Origin: Heterohyrax brucei
Lineage: Eukaryota > Chordata > Mammalia > Hyracoidea > Procaviidae
Direction of reading: 5' to 3'
Assembly: GCA_028571685.1 (NCBI GenBank)
Contig: CM053143.1
Location: forward strand, 8,423,501-8,487,500
Length of the DNA: 64,000 bases
Position numbers and translations under genes: made by a program. This document shows positions 22,515-34,351 of the stretch, piece after piece. Under the pieces are notes generated by a model. The model was not told the DNA's origin, ran no database searches, and saw only the letters and a list, made by a program, of their open reading frames with translations. How positions within the stretch are numbered: the first letter of the stretch is position 1; the number at the start of each line of letters is the position of its first letter.

Positions 22515-22737
22515 GTTGTGAGTAGTACAAATGGTTAATGCATATGACTGCTAAAGGATAGGCTGATGGATTGAGTCCACTCAGAGGCACCTCAGAAGAA
22601 AGGTTTTGTGGTTTACCTTAAAAAAAAAAATCAGACATTAAAAAACCCTTTGGGGCACAGGTCTACTTTATAACACATGGGGTTGTCATGAATCAGTATC
22701 AGCTTGACAACAGTGGGGTTTGGCTTTATTTCATTTT
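22515..22737 (+). mobile_element. AfroSINE, long subfamily
   Basis: 'gttaatgcatatgactgc', 'ggcacctcagaagaaagg', an internal A11 run, and the tail 'gaatcagtatcagcttgac'. The internal A run is a private expansion. Confidence 0.75.
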
Positions 22738-22829
22738 GACCTTAGAGAGAAGATAATTTCAGGAGGGATGAATAGGTCAACAGTATCAAATACTGCAAAG
22801 AAGATAAAAAACCAAACACTTGTAAATTA

Positions 22830-22912
22830 AGTTCTGAGAGGTCATGGATCATCTATATGTTTGCTACATATTAGAGGCTGAATAAATACTTGTGGAATGA
22901 ATGAATGGATAA
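22830..22912 (+). repeat. L2 LINE 3' tail relic
   Basis: 'gaggctgaataaatacttg' and 'gaatgaatgaatgg' are the familiar L2 end. Confidence 0.55.
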
Positions 22913-23785
22913 ACCTTCCGAGTTTGACTAATGGACACTTATTGCCTCTCTGTTCCAGTTTATTCTTCCTTGTTTACAGGACTACTTATTATTCAAATTG
23001 GGATCCATTTTAGATATGAATATTCCTTTGCTTTTCAAAGAATAGAGATAAAGTTAACCTAAAAAGGACATGATAATAATTTCCTATTTAAAAATGAGCT
23101 TGAAAAATTTTTCCCCTTCATAATTTTAAAACAAATGATATATTATGCCTTAGACAATGGAAGATGAAACAGCACATACTTAATTTCCTATGTCATCAGA
23201 AGTATGTTCCTTTTGACCTTTACAAGTTAAATTCAAAAGTTAATTCAATTTTCCCACTAAAGGCTATTAAGCTTCTGAGACAAAATTCAGGTTGGCTTCA
23301 GTAAGATTTTAATGAGTTGGAAATGGGTCAAAAAAACATTTACAACTGATTTTAAAAATGCTCCTGATAACAGCATGGCTTTCTCTATAACAATTTTGTA
23401 GTCTGTTTTCTATCAAAGCTGATCAACCACTGTATTAATTTGAAAGCAACCAAATCTTTTTCAAGCTAATTGTAGAAATGATTTCTAGATAATTAAAAAA
23501 ATTATTTGAAAGGAATTTAACCTTTTTTTATAAACAAGTCTTCAAAACTGCTACAAACCTAAGTCTGATTTTTTAGTCTCACATTTTTACTCTTTGAATT
23601 CTCACTTCAATATTCACATGCAAAATGATGATGTTTTACATTTCTTTGTTTTACATTTTCTTTGAAGGAGAGGCATGTGAAGATAATAGACTGCATAAGT
23701 TGGTTTATAGAAATTAATTCAGAAAAAATATGTTTTGGAATATTATGTACATATACTTATATATGTAAAATTAGAACACATTTAC
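22913..23785. other. AT-rich unique sequence
   Basis: No gene or repeat recognised. Confidence 0.45.
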
Positions 23786-25283
23786 AACTGCCAAAGCATG
23801 ACTTTGAGTGTGTTCCACCTGACTTTAAAGATCACCTAGTGAATATATTTGACACACTGAGCAATAGTGACTGGAAACCGTATGAGCTGTGGGATGACGT
23901 CAGGGGCAACGTGCATGAAGAAAGCAAAAGGGCATTAAAGGGACAGGAAAGAAAGAAAACAAAAACAAAATAGATGTCAGAAGAGGCTCTGAAACCTGCT
24001 CTTCAATTCTGAGTGGCCAAAGCAAATGGAAGAAATGTGAAATAAAAAAGCTGAACAGACGATTTCAAAGAGCAGCTTAAGAAGACAACATACTGTAACA
24101 ATACATGCAAAGGCCCGAAAGAAAAAACTGAAAGGGAAGATTATGCTCAGCAATTCTCAAGCCGAAAGAACTGAAGAAAACATTCAAGCCTCAAGTTGTA
24201 ATACTGAATAATTCTGAGTACAATATTAAAAAAATGCAAGAAACTTCAAAAGAAGATGGAAGAGCACACAGTTACCGTCCCAGAAAGAATTGGTCAATGT
24301 TCAGCCATTTCAAGAGGTGGCATATGAGCAAGAACCAAAGATACTGAAAGAAGCTCAAAGCTGCTCTGAAAGCATTGGTATAAAACAAGTCTTCAGGTAG
24401 TGACAGAATACCAACTGAGAGGTTTCAACAAATGGATGCAGTGCTGGAGGTGCTCATTTATCTGCTCCAAAAAATTTAGAAGAAAACTACCTGGACAAGT
24501 GAATTAAAGAGATGAATATTTGCACTCATTCTAGAGAAAGGTGATCTAACAGAATGTAGAAATTGACCAATATCACTAATGCCACATATGAGTAAAATTT
24601 TGCCAAAGATCACTCAAATGCAGCTGCAGGAGGACATCCACAGAGAACTGCCAAAAATTCAAGCCATATTCAGAAGGTGATGTAAAACAAGGAATATCAC
24701 TGCTGACGTCAGACGGACCCTGGTTGAAAACAGAGAATACCAGAAAGATGTTTTCTTGTGTTTTATTGACCATACAATGACACTGACTGTGTTGATCATA
24801 ACAAATTATGGGTAACGTTGTGAAGGGGAATTCTAGAACACTTAATTGTGCTCGTGAGGAAAATGTACATAGACCAAAAGGCAGTTATTGCAACAGACTG
24901 GTGGAATACTGCATGCTTTAAAATCTTGAAGAAAGGCATGCCAGAGTTATATGTTTTCACCATACTTATTCAGTCTGTATGCAAAGCAAATAGTCTGAGA
25001 AAGTGGACTATAAAAAGAAAACTGTGGCATCCAGACTGGAGGAAGGCTCATTAAACAACCTGTGACATACAGGTGACACAGCCCTGCTTGCTGAAAGTGA
25101 TGAAGACTTGAAGCACTTACTGATGAAGATCAAACTTTCAGTCTTTAGTATGGATCGCACTTCAACTGAGAAAACAAAAATCATCACAACTGGATCAATA
25201 GGCAACGTGATGATAAATGGAGAAAAAAAATGAAGTTTTCAGGGATTTCATTTTACTTGGCTCCACAATCAATGCCTATGGAA
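23786..25283 (+). pseudogene. RTE LINE coding body, sense, decayed
   Basis: About 1.5 kb of the single RTE ORF, from the linker between endonuclease and RT through the palm. The right part of the frame at 23662-23973 ('DFECVPPDFKDHLVNIFDTL') belongs to it and is not an independent gene. Downstream text corresponds, in the opposite orientation, to 4337-5672: 'cagaagaggctctgaaacc', 'caagctgctctgaaagc'-like, 'tgtgttgatcataacaaattatg' (RT motif A region), 'cagatgacacagccctgcttgc'-like (catalytic YADD region, now mutated) and 'ggatttcattttacttggc'. Stops and indels are frequent. It ends abruptly at 25283 where an inverted RTE 3' segment begins. Confidence 0.9.
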
Positions 25284-25757
25284 GTTGTTGTTCTTTGTTG
25301 TTCAGTGTTGTCAAGTTGATTTCTTCTAATAGTGTCCCTGTGAACACCAGAATGAAACACTACCCAGCGGTGTGCCATGCCCACATTGTTTTTATGCTTA
25401 AGCCGGTTGTTACAGTCACTGTGGCAATCCAGGATGGCAATCCAGGATGGATGACTCTTTTGCTGACTCTCCACTCTACAAAAAATGATGTCCTTCTCCA
25501 GAGACCCACCTTTCCTGACATGTGCAAAGTATGTAAGATGCAGTCTTGCCATCTTTGCTTCTAAGGAGTGCTCTGGTTGTACTTCTACCAGAACAGATTT
25601 GTTTCTTGTTTTCGCGGTCTATGGTACATTCAACACTTTTCTCCGACATCACAATTCAAAGGCATCAATTATTCTGTCTTCTTTGTTCATTTCCCAGCTT
25701 TAGCATGCATATAATGTGATTGAAAATACCATGGCTGGTCTCAGGTCCATACCAACA
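25284..25757 (-). mobile_element. RTE 3' segment in inverted orientation
   Basis: Starts with GTT-rich tail complement ('gttgttctttgttgttcag'), then antisense C-terminal RTE text ('cttctccagagacccacc', 'cttctaaggagtgctctgg', 'gaaaataccatggctgg'). It contains a direct 'ggcaatccagga' duplication near 25423-25446. It corresponds to most of the part of the sense RTE that is missing at this place. Confidence 0.9.
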
Positions 25758-25856
25758 ATCATGAAGCTGGTACAAGACAAAGCAACAATTTGTTTTATCA
25801 TACTTAAGACTGCCATTAGTTGGAGTAGATTCAGTAGCAGCTAACAACAATAACAC
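25758..25856 (+). mobile_element. RTE 3' tail, sense
   Basis: 'aacaatcatgaagctgg' through 'ggagtagattcagtagcagc' to 'taacaacaataac' is the sense RTE terminus. It may be the true end of the 23786 copy, with the inverted block lying between them. Confidence 0.75.
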
Positions 25857-26768
25857 TGCCAGGAGAAGCTGGTAAGGAAATAAGGAAAGCTAGGAGGAAG
25901 AGGAGGAGGCCAAGCAAAGGTGAGATTACAGGGAAGTACTGAGATGAAATTTATACTTCAGTGTTTGGATTCTAGTCAAGGAGGTTGGACCCACCTGGTC
26001 CAGTAACACCCATTTGTTTACTAAGGACTGGGGTAAGGTTGGGGGAAGGAGAGAATGAAGGAAATACATTTCCAGAAACCTTCTGCTGTATGTGGGCAAG
26101 CCAGTGCTTCCAGTAGCCTGAGGGCAGAGCTACCGGAGAGTTTCAGGCGCTGGTCTTTGGACACAGGAGAGGTAAACACGGGGAAAAAAGGTGTGGTGAC
26201 ACAGAAATAATAAAAGGGATTTGAGATGATCTGGGTAGAGCAACAACAATAAGTTACAGGTAGTTTAGGTAGTTGAAACTCAATTTCCCTAAAAATACTA
26301 TGATTTCCAGTTTTCACTCATTTCAAATCTAAATATTCAAAAGAATGAGACTTACGTCACTACTTACAGTACCTTTATTGCTTAGTTGGTAAGTTAAAAG
26401 TGTCCTCTTTTCTTTATAGAGAAAACCAGGTAGAAATGCAATTAGAGATGCTAACCAGTTAGAAGGAAATGTTCTTCACTGCTCCATTTTTAGAGACTCT
26501 CTTCCTGTCCTAGTACAAACTATTCCATGTGACGTATTTCCGTAGCAAAAATAGGAATGTGATTCACCAAAATAACTTCCATGTTACAATTGACAAGTGA
26601 TCATTTTTCTCATTCAAAAGTTTTTTTTTTCTTTTTAATATGCTCCTACTTTTCTTATCTTTGACTTGCTAAGATAGCTGCTAATGCAAAGATAAAGACA
26701 CCATGTAAATGGATATGGTGATGTTTTAAGTCAAACATACTTCACAGAAATTTCTAAATCACATCTGT
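25857..26768. other. Unique non-coding sequence
   Basis: No gene or repeat recognised. The 98-codon minus frame at 26021-26317 has no motif I can identify. Confidence 0.4.
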
Positions 26769-26769
26769 C

Positions 26770-26925
26770 TGGAAACCCTGTCAGCATAGTAGTTAAGTGC
26801 TATTATGGCTGCTAACCATGAGGTCAGCAGTTCAAAATCCCCAGACACTCCTTGGAAACTCTATGAGGAAGCGGTACTTTGTCTATAGGGTCACTCTGAG
26901 TCAGAATGGAATCAATGGCAGTGAG
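26770..26925 (+). mobile_element. AfroSINE, sense
   Basis: 'ggaaaccctgtcagcatag' head, 'ggtcagcagttcaaaatcc' B box, 'ctatagggtcactctgag' and a decayed tail. Confidence 0.9.
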
Positions 26926-27347
26926 GCAATTTCTCTCTATCAGGTGTATGAGAAGTTAATTGGTGCAAGAGCTCTTTCATGGTTTGGAGTAATTGATGGG
27001 AAGTTTCTGACAAGTAGTTTAAAATGATGCATTAGCTTTACTTTCATGTCAAGAGTGATAGTTGAAGCTCCATATGAAAAATTCAAATTTGATTAAAGAA
27101 AATATCAAGTCAGAGATCTTAAGGTAATATTATTTGTCACCCGAGAGGGTGCATGTGTTTTCTAGCATTTCACTATTGTGCTGCCAAGCCATGATCAACA
27201 GCACACTGTACTGGAAAGCGATAGACATTTCTGTAACAAAAAGTAAAGATAATTTTCTCCTGCCTAAATAAACCTAAAATGCAAATGGACCTGCCCTTCA
27301 GGGCAACTGAAAATTTGTCTTCTAAACATATTATGGTTTTTTCCACC
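26926..27347. other. Unique non-coding sequence
   Basis: Nothing recognised. Confidence 0.4.
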
Positions 27348-27510
27348 TTGGTGCTGTTAGTGGTTAAATGCTGCAGCTACTAACCAAAAAGTCAGCAGTT
27401 TGAATCTACTGGGCTCTCTTTAGAAATCCTATGGGCAATTCTATTCTGTCCTATGAACCAGAATTGACTTCACAGCAATGGGTTCAGTTTTTTGTTTTGT
27501 TTTGTTTTCT
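27348..27510 (+). mobile_element. AfroSINE, sense, T/G-rich tail
   Basis: 'ttggtgctgttagtgg', 'actaaccaaaaagtcagc', 'ctattctgtcctatgaac', tail 'gaattgacttcacagc' ending in a TTTTG repeat (27490-27512). Confidence 0.85.
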
Positions 27511-28235
27511 TCCTCTCAAGTTTACCTTTTGCTACTCTTTATCATGCATGAGTGAAAGAGGGAAAGAAGTAAAATGAACTGAATTTTCTTGGAAACACAA
27601 CCTTGTCTCATCTACCAACAGAACTGATCTAATTTGTTTTGGGAAGGTGGTTTAAACACTTACTTGAAACAATACACTTTTTCTTTTTTAATCTGTAACA
27701 ATTTTTTCTCACTTAATGATTTTAAAATGCATCAAAAGTCATAAGCCTGTTACTGTCAACAATAAAAAAGATTAGATACAAAGAAAGATAGTTAGGGATA
27801 AGGCAGAATGGATACGATTGTAAAGTGGGAGAGGAAGTAGACAGAAAAATTGGTACCACATACTAAAATTGAGTGGCACCTGGACAATTAATTTAAGTTT
27901 GCTGGCATTTAAGGCAAAAGAAAAACACAGTGTATGGTTCTCTTCTAATTAGCCTTCAATATCAACTCACTTTGACCGAGAGGAGTGACCTACAATCTAG
28001 AAGAAAACTGGCCCAGTTTATTCCCACTAATTCTGCCCTTTTCTTTTTAAATCCCAATTTTAGACCCCATGGATATGAACCAAACCCACCAACTCAAAGG
28101 AATATTTATACTTCAAATATATATTATTTTAATACTTGAAGAACAATCCCCTAAAGTTATATGACTGCTAAAGACTGAGTGTAATAATTGCAATGGACTT
28201 AGACTGCATTCTCCTCCCTCACTTTGCCAACTTCT
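27511..28235. other. Unique non-coding sequence
   Basis: No gene or repeat recognised. Confidence 0.4.
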
Positions 28236-28440
28236 GAATTTCGTCAACCAAACCAAATTCAGATCCACACTGTTGATTGATGATTGATGATACAGCCTAG
28301 AACTGCCATTCTCAGGTTTTTCTTGGCTATAATCTTTTGGAAGTGGGTCACTGGGCTTCTGTGGTGCCTCTGGATGGGTTTCAACTAAAACTATTCAGTT
28401 AGTAGTTGAATGCTTTATCATTTGCGTCAGCCGTGGAGTC
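28236..28440 (-). mobile_element. AfroSINE, long subfamily, antisense, decayed
   Basis: 'accaaaccaaattcagatcc' tail, a 'ttgatgattgatgat' local duplication, then 'ggtgcctctggatggg' and a decayed head complement. Confidence 0.6.
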
Positions 28441-29146
28441 CTTTTATTCTCGTAATTTAGAAAGGACAGTGGTCACACCATGCTCTGAAGCTGCAGTGGG
28501 AGAGTACTGAAGGGAGGCGGAGGGGAAAGTTAGGCTGAGGAGACCATTGTTTTTGCTCTCCTCCCTGGCCTCACACCTCATTGATTTTGAGCTCAGTGCC
28601 TTTCCTAGTTCTTATTTCCTTGTGGCATTTTATGGGCCTCTAAAGAGCGTGATACTTGGATTACCTCAGCATCAACTTCTGTGGCCAAACTGCAGTTTGA
28701 CAAAAGACAAATCATTGTCTACTTTGAGCATCAGTTTCTATAACTGTAAAGCAAGGAAGCCAGTCATTGTCTTCTTATTGCTGCATAAGATTTGAACAAG
28801 AGGAAGGAGAATGTGTGCATAAAATGTTGACACTTTCAGAGATCAGGCACTATATACCAAAGTTATCCACCTATCTCAGGAGGTTGTCATGAACTAATTA
28901 ATAAGTGAAATATTTTGAGTTCATGAAATGCAAGCAGCATATGCATTTGACCTATTATGATATATTTTATATGTAGCTATAATTGCATTTACTTACTAAC
29001 ATATTTATTTACTTGTTGATTAACTTGTGTAGAAGACTCCATGTGGGCAGTGAATTAGAAGCCAAAAGAAAAAAAAGTGTTTAAAAAATTTTCCGAAAGA
29101 CATATACAGTCATCCGATAAATATCATGCATTCTTTCTACATACTG
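28441..29146. other. Mostly unique, weak MIR-like patch
   Basis: 28700-28800 ('catcagtttctataactg') weakly resembles a MIR core. The 82-codon frame at 28547-28795 spans this patch and is unlikely to be a gene. Confidence 0.35.
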
Positions 29147-29309
29147 GAAACTCTGGTGGTATAGTTATTAAGAGCTAAGGCTGCTAACCAAAATGTCAGC
29201 AGTTTGAATCCACCAGATGGTCCTTGAAAAACCTGTGGGGCAGTTCTACTCTGTTCTTTAGGTTGCTGTGTCGGTATCAAGTTGCCTGCAATGGGCTTGG
29301 TTTTTCCTG
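29147..29309 (+). mobile_element. AfroSINE, sense
   Basis: 'tggaaactctggtggtatag', 'cagcagtttgaatccaccag', 'tctactctgttctttagg', tail 'caatgggcttggtttttcc'. Confidence 0.9.
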
Positions 29310-29365
29310 GGGGGGTTTCTATGTATTGTAAGCAGACTGCCTATTGTGATTTATATTTTCCTTTG

Positions 29366-29539
29366 TGTAAGGTCTAGGAGGGCTCTATGTATAATCTTTT
29401 TGCATTCACCTTCCAATAGTTTCAGAAAAGTTTCTTCGTCTGGGAAGTTCTGAGGTGGTTTCTTTTGGGAGCCTTTTGAAGCCATGGGTGATTTTCTGGC
29501 CAGGGATTTCTCCAGAGTTTGTTGCTTTTGGGGCTTCAT
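29366..29539 (-). pseudogene. L1 ORF1 N-terminal fragment
   Basis: The minus frame starts at 29539 with 'MKPQKQQTLEKS' and continues with 'NFPDEETFLKLLEGECKK', matching the ORF1 N-terminus of the L1 at 44.8-44.9 kb in position and content. ORF1 encodes the L1 RNA-binding chaperone; only the first ~58 codons remain before the truncation. The open frame reads a few codons into flanking DNA. Confidence 0.85.
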
Positions 29540-29756
29540 GTGGGTCAGCAGAGGCTGGGAGAGATGCTGTGAGGGTGGACTGCAGTTGTTTCTCTAGGCC
29601 ATCTTAAAATGAGAAGTAAAAAGTATCTGACAACTTCCAAAGTTAGTTAGGCTTTCAGGTGTATAAGTCCCTCTTCCCAGCTGGTAAAGTAAGCACCTCT
29701 ATATCAACCCCCTGATGTTATAAACTAGCTCAAAATACAGAAAGGCTACTGCCCTG

Positions 29757-30247
29757 CTTGCCTCTGCTGTTGGGTCTCAGCTGTAGGCGATACTGTGTAG
29801 AATTCTGCTTTTCAGAAAAGCACTCTTTTCTGGGTACACACTGCTTACCAGCCCAGGAATTAGGTCCAGCTAAAGCTTCCATATGGGTATTCCTGCCTCC
29901 CAGTGGAACAAGAAGGCGACCCACACAAACTCGCCACCCAGCTGGGACCAGGTTACTGGCAGAAAGAGAGGCCAAAGGTGCCGAGATGCCCAGAGTCCAC
30001 AGCCTTCATTGCCGGGTCCCAGCCCCAGGCAACACTGTGCAAAACACCACCTCTCTGTCAAAAAAAACACTCTCTCCACTGCAGGTGCCACCTCCTGGCC
30101 TAGGAACCAAGTCCAGCCAGGGCTTTTGCCTGGTTGTCTCTGTCTCCTGGTGGATCAAGATGGTGTCCTGCACAAGCTCACCACCACATCCGTACGGCTA
30201 CCACGTGGCGGAGCTAGAAATATAGGCCAAAGGAGCTGAGATGCACA
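29757..30247 (-). repeat. Two tandem L1 5' UTR monomers
   Basis: Two related units of about 240 bp, roughly 29757-29999 and 30000-30247. Each ends in 'gagatgc(c/a)cagagtcca' on the + strand and each contains 'aggtccagc/agtccagcc' and 'actgcttaccag/ctgcaggtgcc' sections in the same order. They would form the promoter region of the element. Confidence 0.7.
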
Positions 30248-30619
30248 GAGTCCAAAGCCAGGCTCTCAGAACATCGCAATTGTGCTTGCTGATCCCACCA
30301 GCAGTGAATCCAAGACCAGCAGCTAGTCAAGTCCCAGCCCCTCCTGCTAGCCAATACAGAGGAAAAAAAATCAAAATGGTGAGTTACCTTTGGTCTGTGT
30401 AAGCCTGTGCTCGTTGAGAGTGGGGTCAGAGAAAGAGACGAGATTTTGTGTTCAGTGGTATGAAGTCCAAATGAACAGTCCTATGCTGTGTGCTAGGGCT
30501 CACTAGTTGCCCAGAAGACTTCATTTAATGATCAGTTCTGGTGTTGGTTTCCAGAGTGATTTAGTGATATATGTGTTTAGTTTACCATCTTGACTGCGTG
30601 CCCCTTATATTTTCCTTTG

Positions 30620-31454
30620 GATGAGGAAGGAGTCAAGAGAGGTGGTAGAGGAGGGAGAAAGCAAAGAAAGAAAGATGTCAGAGAGGTTTTTATTCAAGCA
30701 ATTCCTGGTCTCCTAACACTCAACAAGCAGCATGAGCCCCCAAACATTAATATAATGAAATGTTTGTTTTTGAAATGACTGATCAATGAAACAGATTGGA
30801 ATTTTTGTTTGCTGCAGAATAAATAGCCACTTATTTGTACTTTCATGGAAACATCTTTTAAGAAAAATGAGCCTCCTAGACAAATCCATTCGAGTCCATC
30901 CTCATTCCAAAGTGCCATGACAAATGGCTATTTATGAAATATGTAAAGTTTATGGTTATTAGCGTGTTACTTTTAGCCAGGCTAAAGTAAAACAACACAG
31001 ACTAACCTAATCAACAGAAATATTTTTGGGGTAGTGGATAGCCCACACAATTAAGAAAAAGCTGAACTAGTAAGCTTTGAGGAAGACAAACATCTATTTC
31101 AACTATCTGAAGAACAGGACTAGAGGTCACATTAATTTACATTAGTTTCTAGATGCTGCTCAAGATTTCAATTTCTTGGAAAAGGATACAATTGGATCAG
31201 CTGACTCAAGTGCTCTTTTTGATACTGGTGGTGGTGATAATGGTGGTGTGAAGAGGGTCCTGGGATTGACAGTTGCATTAGAGACATATGGATTTGGAGA
31301 GGGGCAATCCCACAAAATCTCAGCTATAGTTAAGTTGACTTCTTAAAACATGTGACAGGTACATTTTATAGCACATTGAACTCCCTGGAAACTTTATAAT
31401 ATGGTTACATTCATTGCTGAAAGCTTATGAAAAGGAAGTAATATGGTGAAGTGT
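30620..31454. other. Unique non-coding sequence
   Basis: A GGT/GAT-rich patch lies at 31222-31250. No gene recognised. Confidence 0.4.
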
Positions 31455-31550
31455 CTGCACGTCCATGTTCGAACCTTGCTGTCCCACTAATTAGCAACAT
31501 GACCTGGGCAGGAAGCTTAATCTCAACATGTCTGTTCCTAGAGTTCAGAA
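31455..31550 (+). repeat. MIR fragment
   Basis: 'gttcgaaccttgctgtccc' and 'agcaacatgacctgggcag' correspond to the MIR core. Confidence 0.55.
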
Positions 31551-31827
31551 GAGGTGATTGCTAGTGCTACCATTCTATATTTTTGTTGGTTCTTGAGTTT
31601 GTTGTAGATGGGAGCTACAAAATTAATTATACAGAGCATGATAAACCATCATATTCTTTGATGGCTTTTTCTTATTTTACTTCATTTTCCCCTTCGTCTC
31701 TAATCTTCTTCATCTTTCATCCTTAATCTCCACTCCCATTCTTTTTACCATATTAGACAAAAAATCTAACATTTGTTCTTATGTATGCAAATATATACTT
31801 AAAAAAAATCTATCCATATATACATAG
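31551..31827. other. Unique sequence
   Basis: No recognised feature. Confidence 0.4.
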
Positions 31828-32034
31828 AAGGGTCCCTGGTGGTACAATGGTTAAACACTAGCCTGCCAACTGAAAGGTTGGTGGTTTGAACCTACTGGCT
31901 GCTCTGAGGGAGAAGTAGATGGTTATCTGTTTCCATAAAGACCACATACAGCCTGGGAAACTATTAAACGGTTATACAGGGTCGCTAGGAGTCAGAATCT
32001 ACTCGATGGTAATGGGTTTGGTTTTGGGGTTTTA
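31828..32034 (+). mobile_element. AfroSINE, long subfamily, sense
   Basis: 'gggtccctggtggtacaatgg', 'ggtggtttgaacctactgg', the 'ccataaagaccacatacagcc' block, 'cagggtcgctaggagtcag' and tail 'gatggtaatgggtttgg'. A clear copy of the longer type. Confidence 0.95.
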
Positions 32035-32214
32035 TAAACATATACATTTTAAATGTTTATAACTGATATTATGCTACTGATTGCATTCTGTTTTTATATT
32101 AAAACAGTTTTCATGTCTTGTTATGTTTTTAAGGGCTGTCCACATTAGATCTAGTACAATGTTTCTAACCTCCTTATAGAATTTCACAGCAATTATCTAT
32201 CTGATAATTTCATC

Positions 32215-33490
32215 AATTATCTATCTGATATCATTAATATCACCTGCAAGTAACATTTTGATCAAAATAATAAAAAAACTGTTGCAGCAGTACATTCACA
32301 GGGAGCTGCCAGTAATTCAAGCTGGATTCAGAAGAGAATGTGGATGGAGGGATATTATTTCTGATCTCAAATGAATCTTGGGTGGATGCAGAGACTACCA
32401 GAAAGTCTTTTACTCATATTTTATTGTCCATGCAAAGAAATTCGACTCTGTAGATCATAACAAATTATGGAGAATGTTGCAAAGAGTGGGAACTCTAAAA
32501 CAGTTATATGCACAGACCAAGACATGGTTGCTTGAATAGAACAAGATAATACTGTGGGATTTAAAATCAGAAAGACATACATCAGGACTGCATTGTCTCA
32601 TGATACTCATTCAATCTGCATTCTGAGCAAATAATCTGAGAAGCTGGACAGTGTAAAGAAGAACAGGCATCATGACTGGAGGAAAACTCATTAACAACCT
32701 TCAGTCTGCAGATGACACAGCTTGCTTGGTAAAAGTGAAGAGGGTTTGAAGCACTTACTGATGAACATCGAAGACTCAATCTTCAGTATCAATTACACTT
32801 CAACATAAAACAAAATCTCTCAAAACTGGACCAACAGGCAACATCACAACAAATGTAGAAAATAGTGAGGATGTCAAGGATTTCATTTTACTTGGATCCA
32901 AAATCAATGCCTACGGAAGCAGGAGTCAAGAAATCAAACAACTCGTTGTCTTGGGCTAATATGTTGCAAAAGATCTCTTTAAAGTATTAAAAACCACATA
33001 TGTCACTTTAAGGACTAATGTGCATCTGACCCAAGTCATGATTTTTCAATCACCCCAAATGCATGAAAAAGCTAGACAATGAATAAGGAAAACTGAAGAA
33101 GAATTGATGTACTTGAATTCTGGTGTTAGCAAAGAATATGTAATATACTATGGACTGCCAGAAACTACAAACAAATCTGTGTTGGAAGAAGCATAGCCAG
33201 AATGCTCCTGATAAACAAAGATGGAAAATCTTCATTACCTGTTCTTTGGACATGTTATCAGGAGGAAGCAGCTGCTTGAAGAGGACATCATGATCAGTAA
33301 AGTAGAAGATCTTAAAAAATGAAGGAGACTCACAATGAGATGAATTGACACAGTGGCTGTAACAATGGGCTCAAAAACATCAATGCTTGTGAGGCTCAGG
33401 ATGGGGTAGCTGTTTTGTTTTGTTTCGTGTTGTGGTACCTGGGGTCATCTTGATTTGGCACTAATTCACTGGAACCTAACAACAAAATTC
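32215..33490 (+). pseudogene. RTE LINE, 5'-truncated, with complete 3' tail
   Basis: Sense RTE from the RT fingers ('atcattaatatcacctgc') through motif A ('gactctgtagatcataac'), the mutated catalytic loop ('cagatgacacagcttgc'), 'tttcattttacttggatcc', the C-terminal region ('caatgaataaggaaaactg') and the end '...cactggaacctaacaac'. Frames are broken by indels, so no active RT. It shows the full RTE C-terminus and can be used to order the shorter copies in this window. Confidence 0.9.
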
Positions 33491-33621
33491 ATTTATTCCT
33501 CTAGTGACAAAATAGCTCCAAATTCCTATGCCACAGCAAATTATCTGCTTATAAATTTACATGTTTCTTTTAGAACTTTCAAGAGTTCCTGTAGAATATT
33601 TTTCTGTATTGGGATTGTTAG

Positions 33622-33808
33622 TGTTGTCATGTGCGTTAAGTGGATTCCAACTTGCAACTACCCTACGTGGTAGGATGGTGCCACCACATAGCATTTCCTA
33701 GGCTATAATATTTCCATAAACAGATCACAAAGCCTTTTCTGGTGGATTCAAACCATAGATCTATCAATTAGCAGCCCAGCCCTTAACCACTGAGCAACCA
33801 GAGTTTCT
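33622..33808 (-). mobile_element. AfroSINE, long subfamily, antisense, decayed
   Basis: 'gttaagtggattccaac' tail, 'ttctggtggattcaaacc', head complement 'cttaaccactgagcaacc'. Confidence 0.75.
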
Positions 33809-33821
33809 GATACAATGACTA

Positions 33822-33983
33822 ACCCATAAGCTGTTTCCACTGAGTTGATTCCAACTCATAGTGACCCTATAAGATGGAGTAAAACTGCCCCTAAGGTTTT
33901 CCAAGGAGCACCTGGTGAATTCGAACTGTTGATCTTTTGGTTAGCAGCCCTAGCTCTTGATTACTACACTACTACGGTTTCCA
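33822..33983 (-). mobile_element. AfroSINE, antisense
   Basis: 'gttgattccaactcatagtg', 'caaggagcacctggtgaattc' and 'ttagcagccctagctcttg'. It lies about 14 bp from the preceding copy in the same orientation. Confidence 0.9.
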
Positions 33984-34351
33984 TCTAATACTGGGACTAA
34001 AATACAAAGAGTCATAATTTCACTAGATGCTGTCAGATTGTTTTCTAGAAAGATCTTAATCATTTTCAATTCCAATCCGGTCTTCATGGCAGCTCTTGTT
34101 AGCCTATATTGTCTATATTCTCATCGGGGATTGGTTTTATCAAATTTTCTATTTTTTTCTACCAATCTAAAGCATAAATAGTATCTTGCTCTCACTTCAT
34201 TTTGCATTTAATTCCTACTGTGTTTGAAAATGCTTGTTATCTGTTTAATCCCTCCTGTGTGAATTGTGTGTTGATATTCCTTGTTTTTCTACTGAGTTAC
34301 CTGCATTTATCTAGTTGATTTGTGAGAGTTGTTTGGTATTCTCTAGATATT

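Larger units (their letters stand above)
29351..30619 (-). mobile_element. 5'-complete, 3'-truncated L1 with 15-bp target duplication
   Basis: The insert is 29366-30604 (1239 bp), flanked by exact copies of 'ttatattttcctttg' (29351-29365 and 30605-30619). On the minus strand it starts with the L1 5' end (GGGGCACGC, then CAAGATGGT), runs through a two-monomer 5' UTR, and stops about 60 codons into ORF1. There is no poly(A) and no ORF2. A normal L1 loses its 5' end, so this is an unusual form. The long frames over 29730-30239 lie in the 5' UTR and are not genes. Confidence 0.9.

Noticed and set aside
23662-23973. 103-codon + frame as a host gene
   Set aside because: Its right two thirds match the RTE ORF and continue into further RTE text after a stop.
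29758-30239. Overlapping frames of 118-155 codons on the + strand
   Set aside because: They lie in the GC-rich 5' UTR of an antisense L1; several frames on both strands are open at once and none has a known domain.
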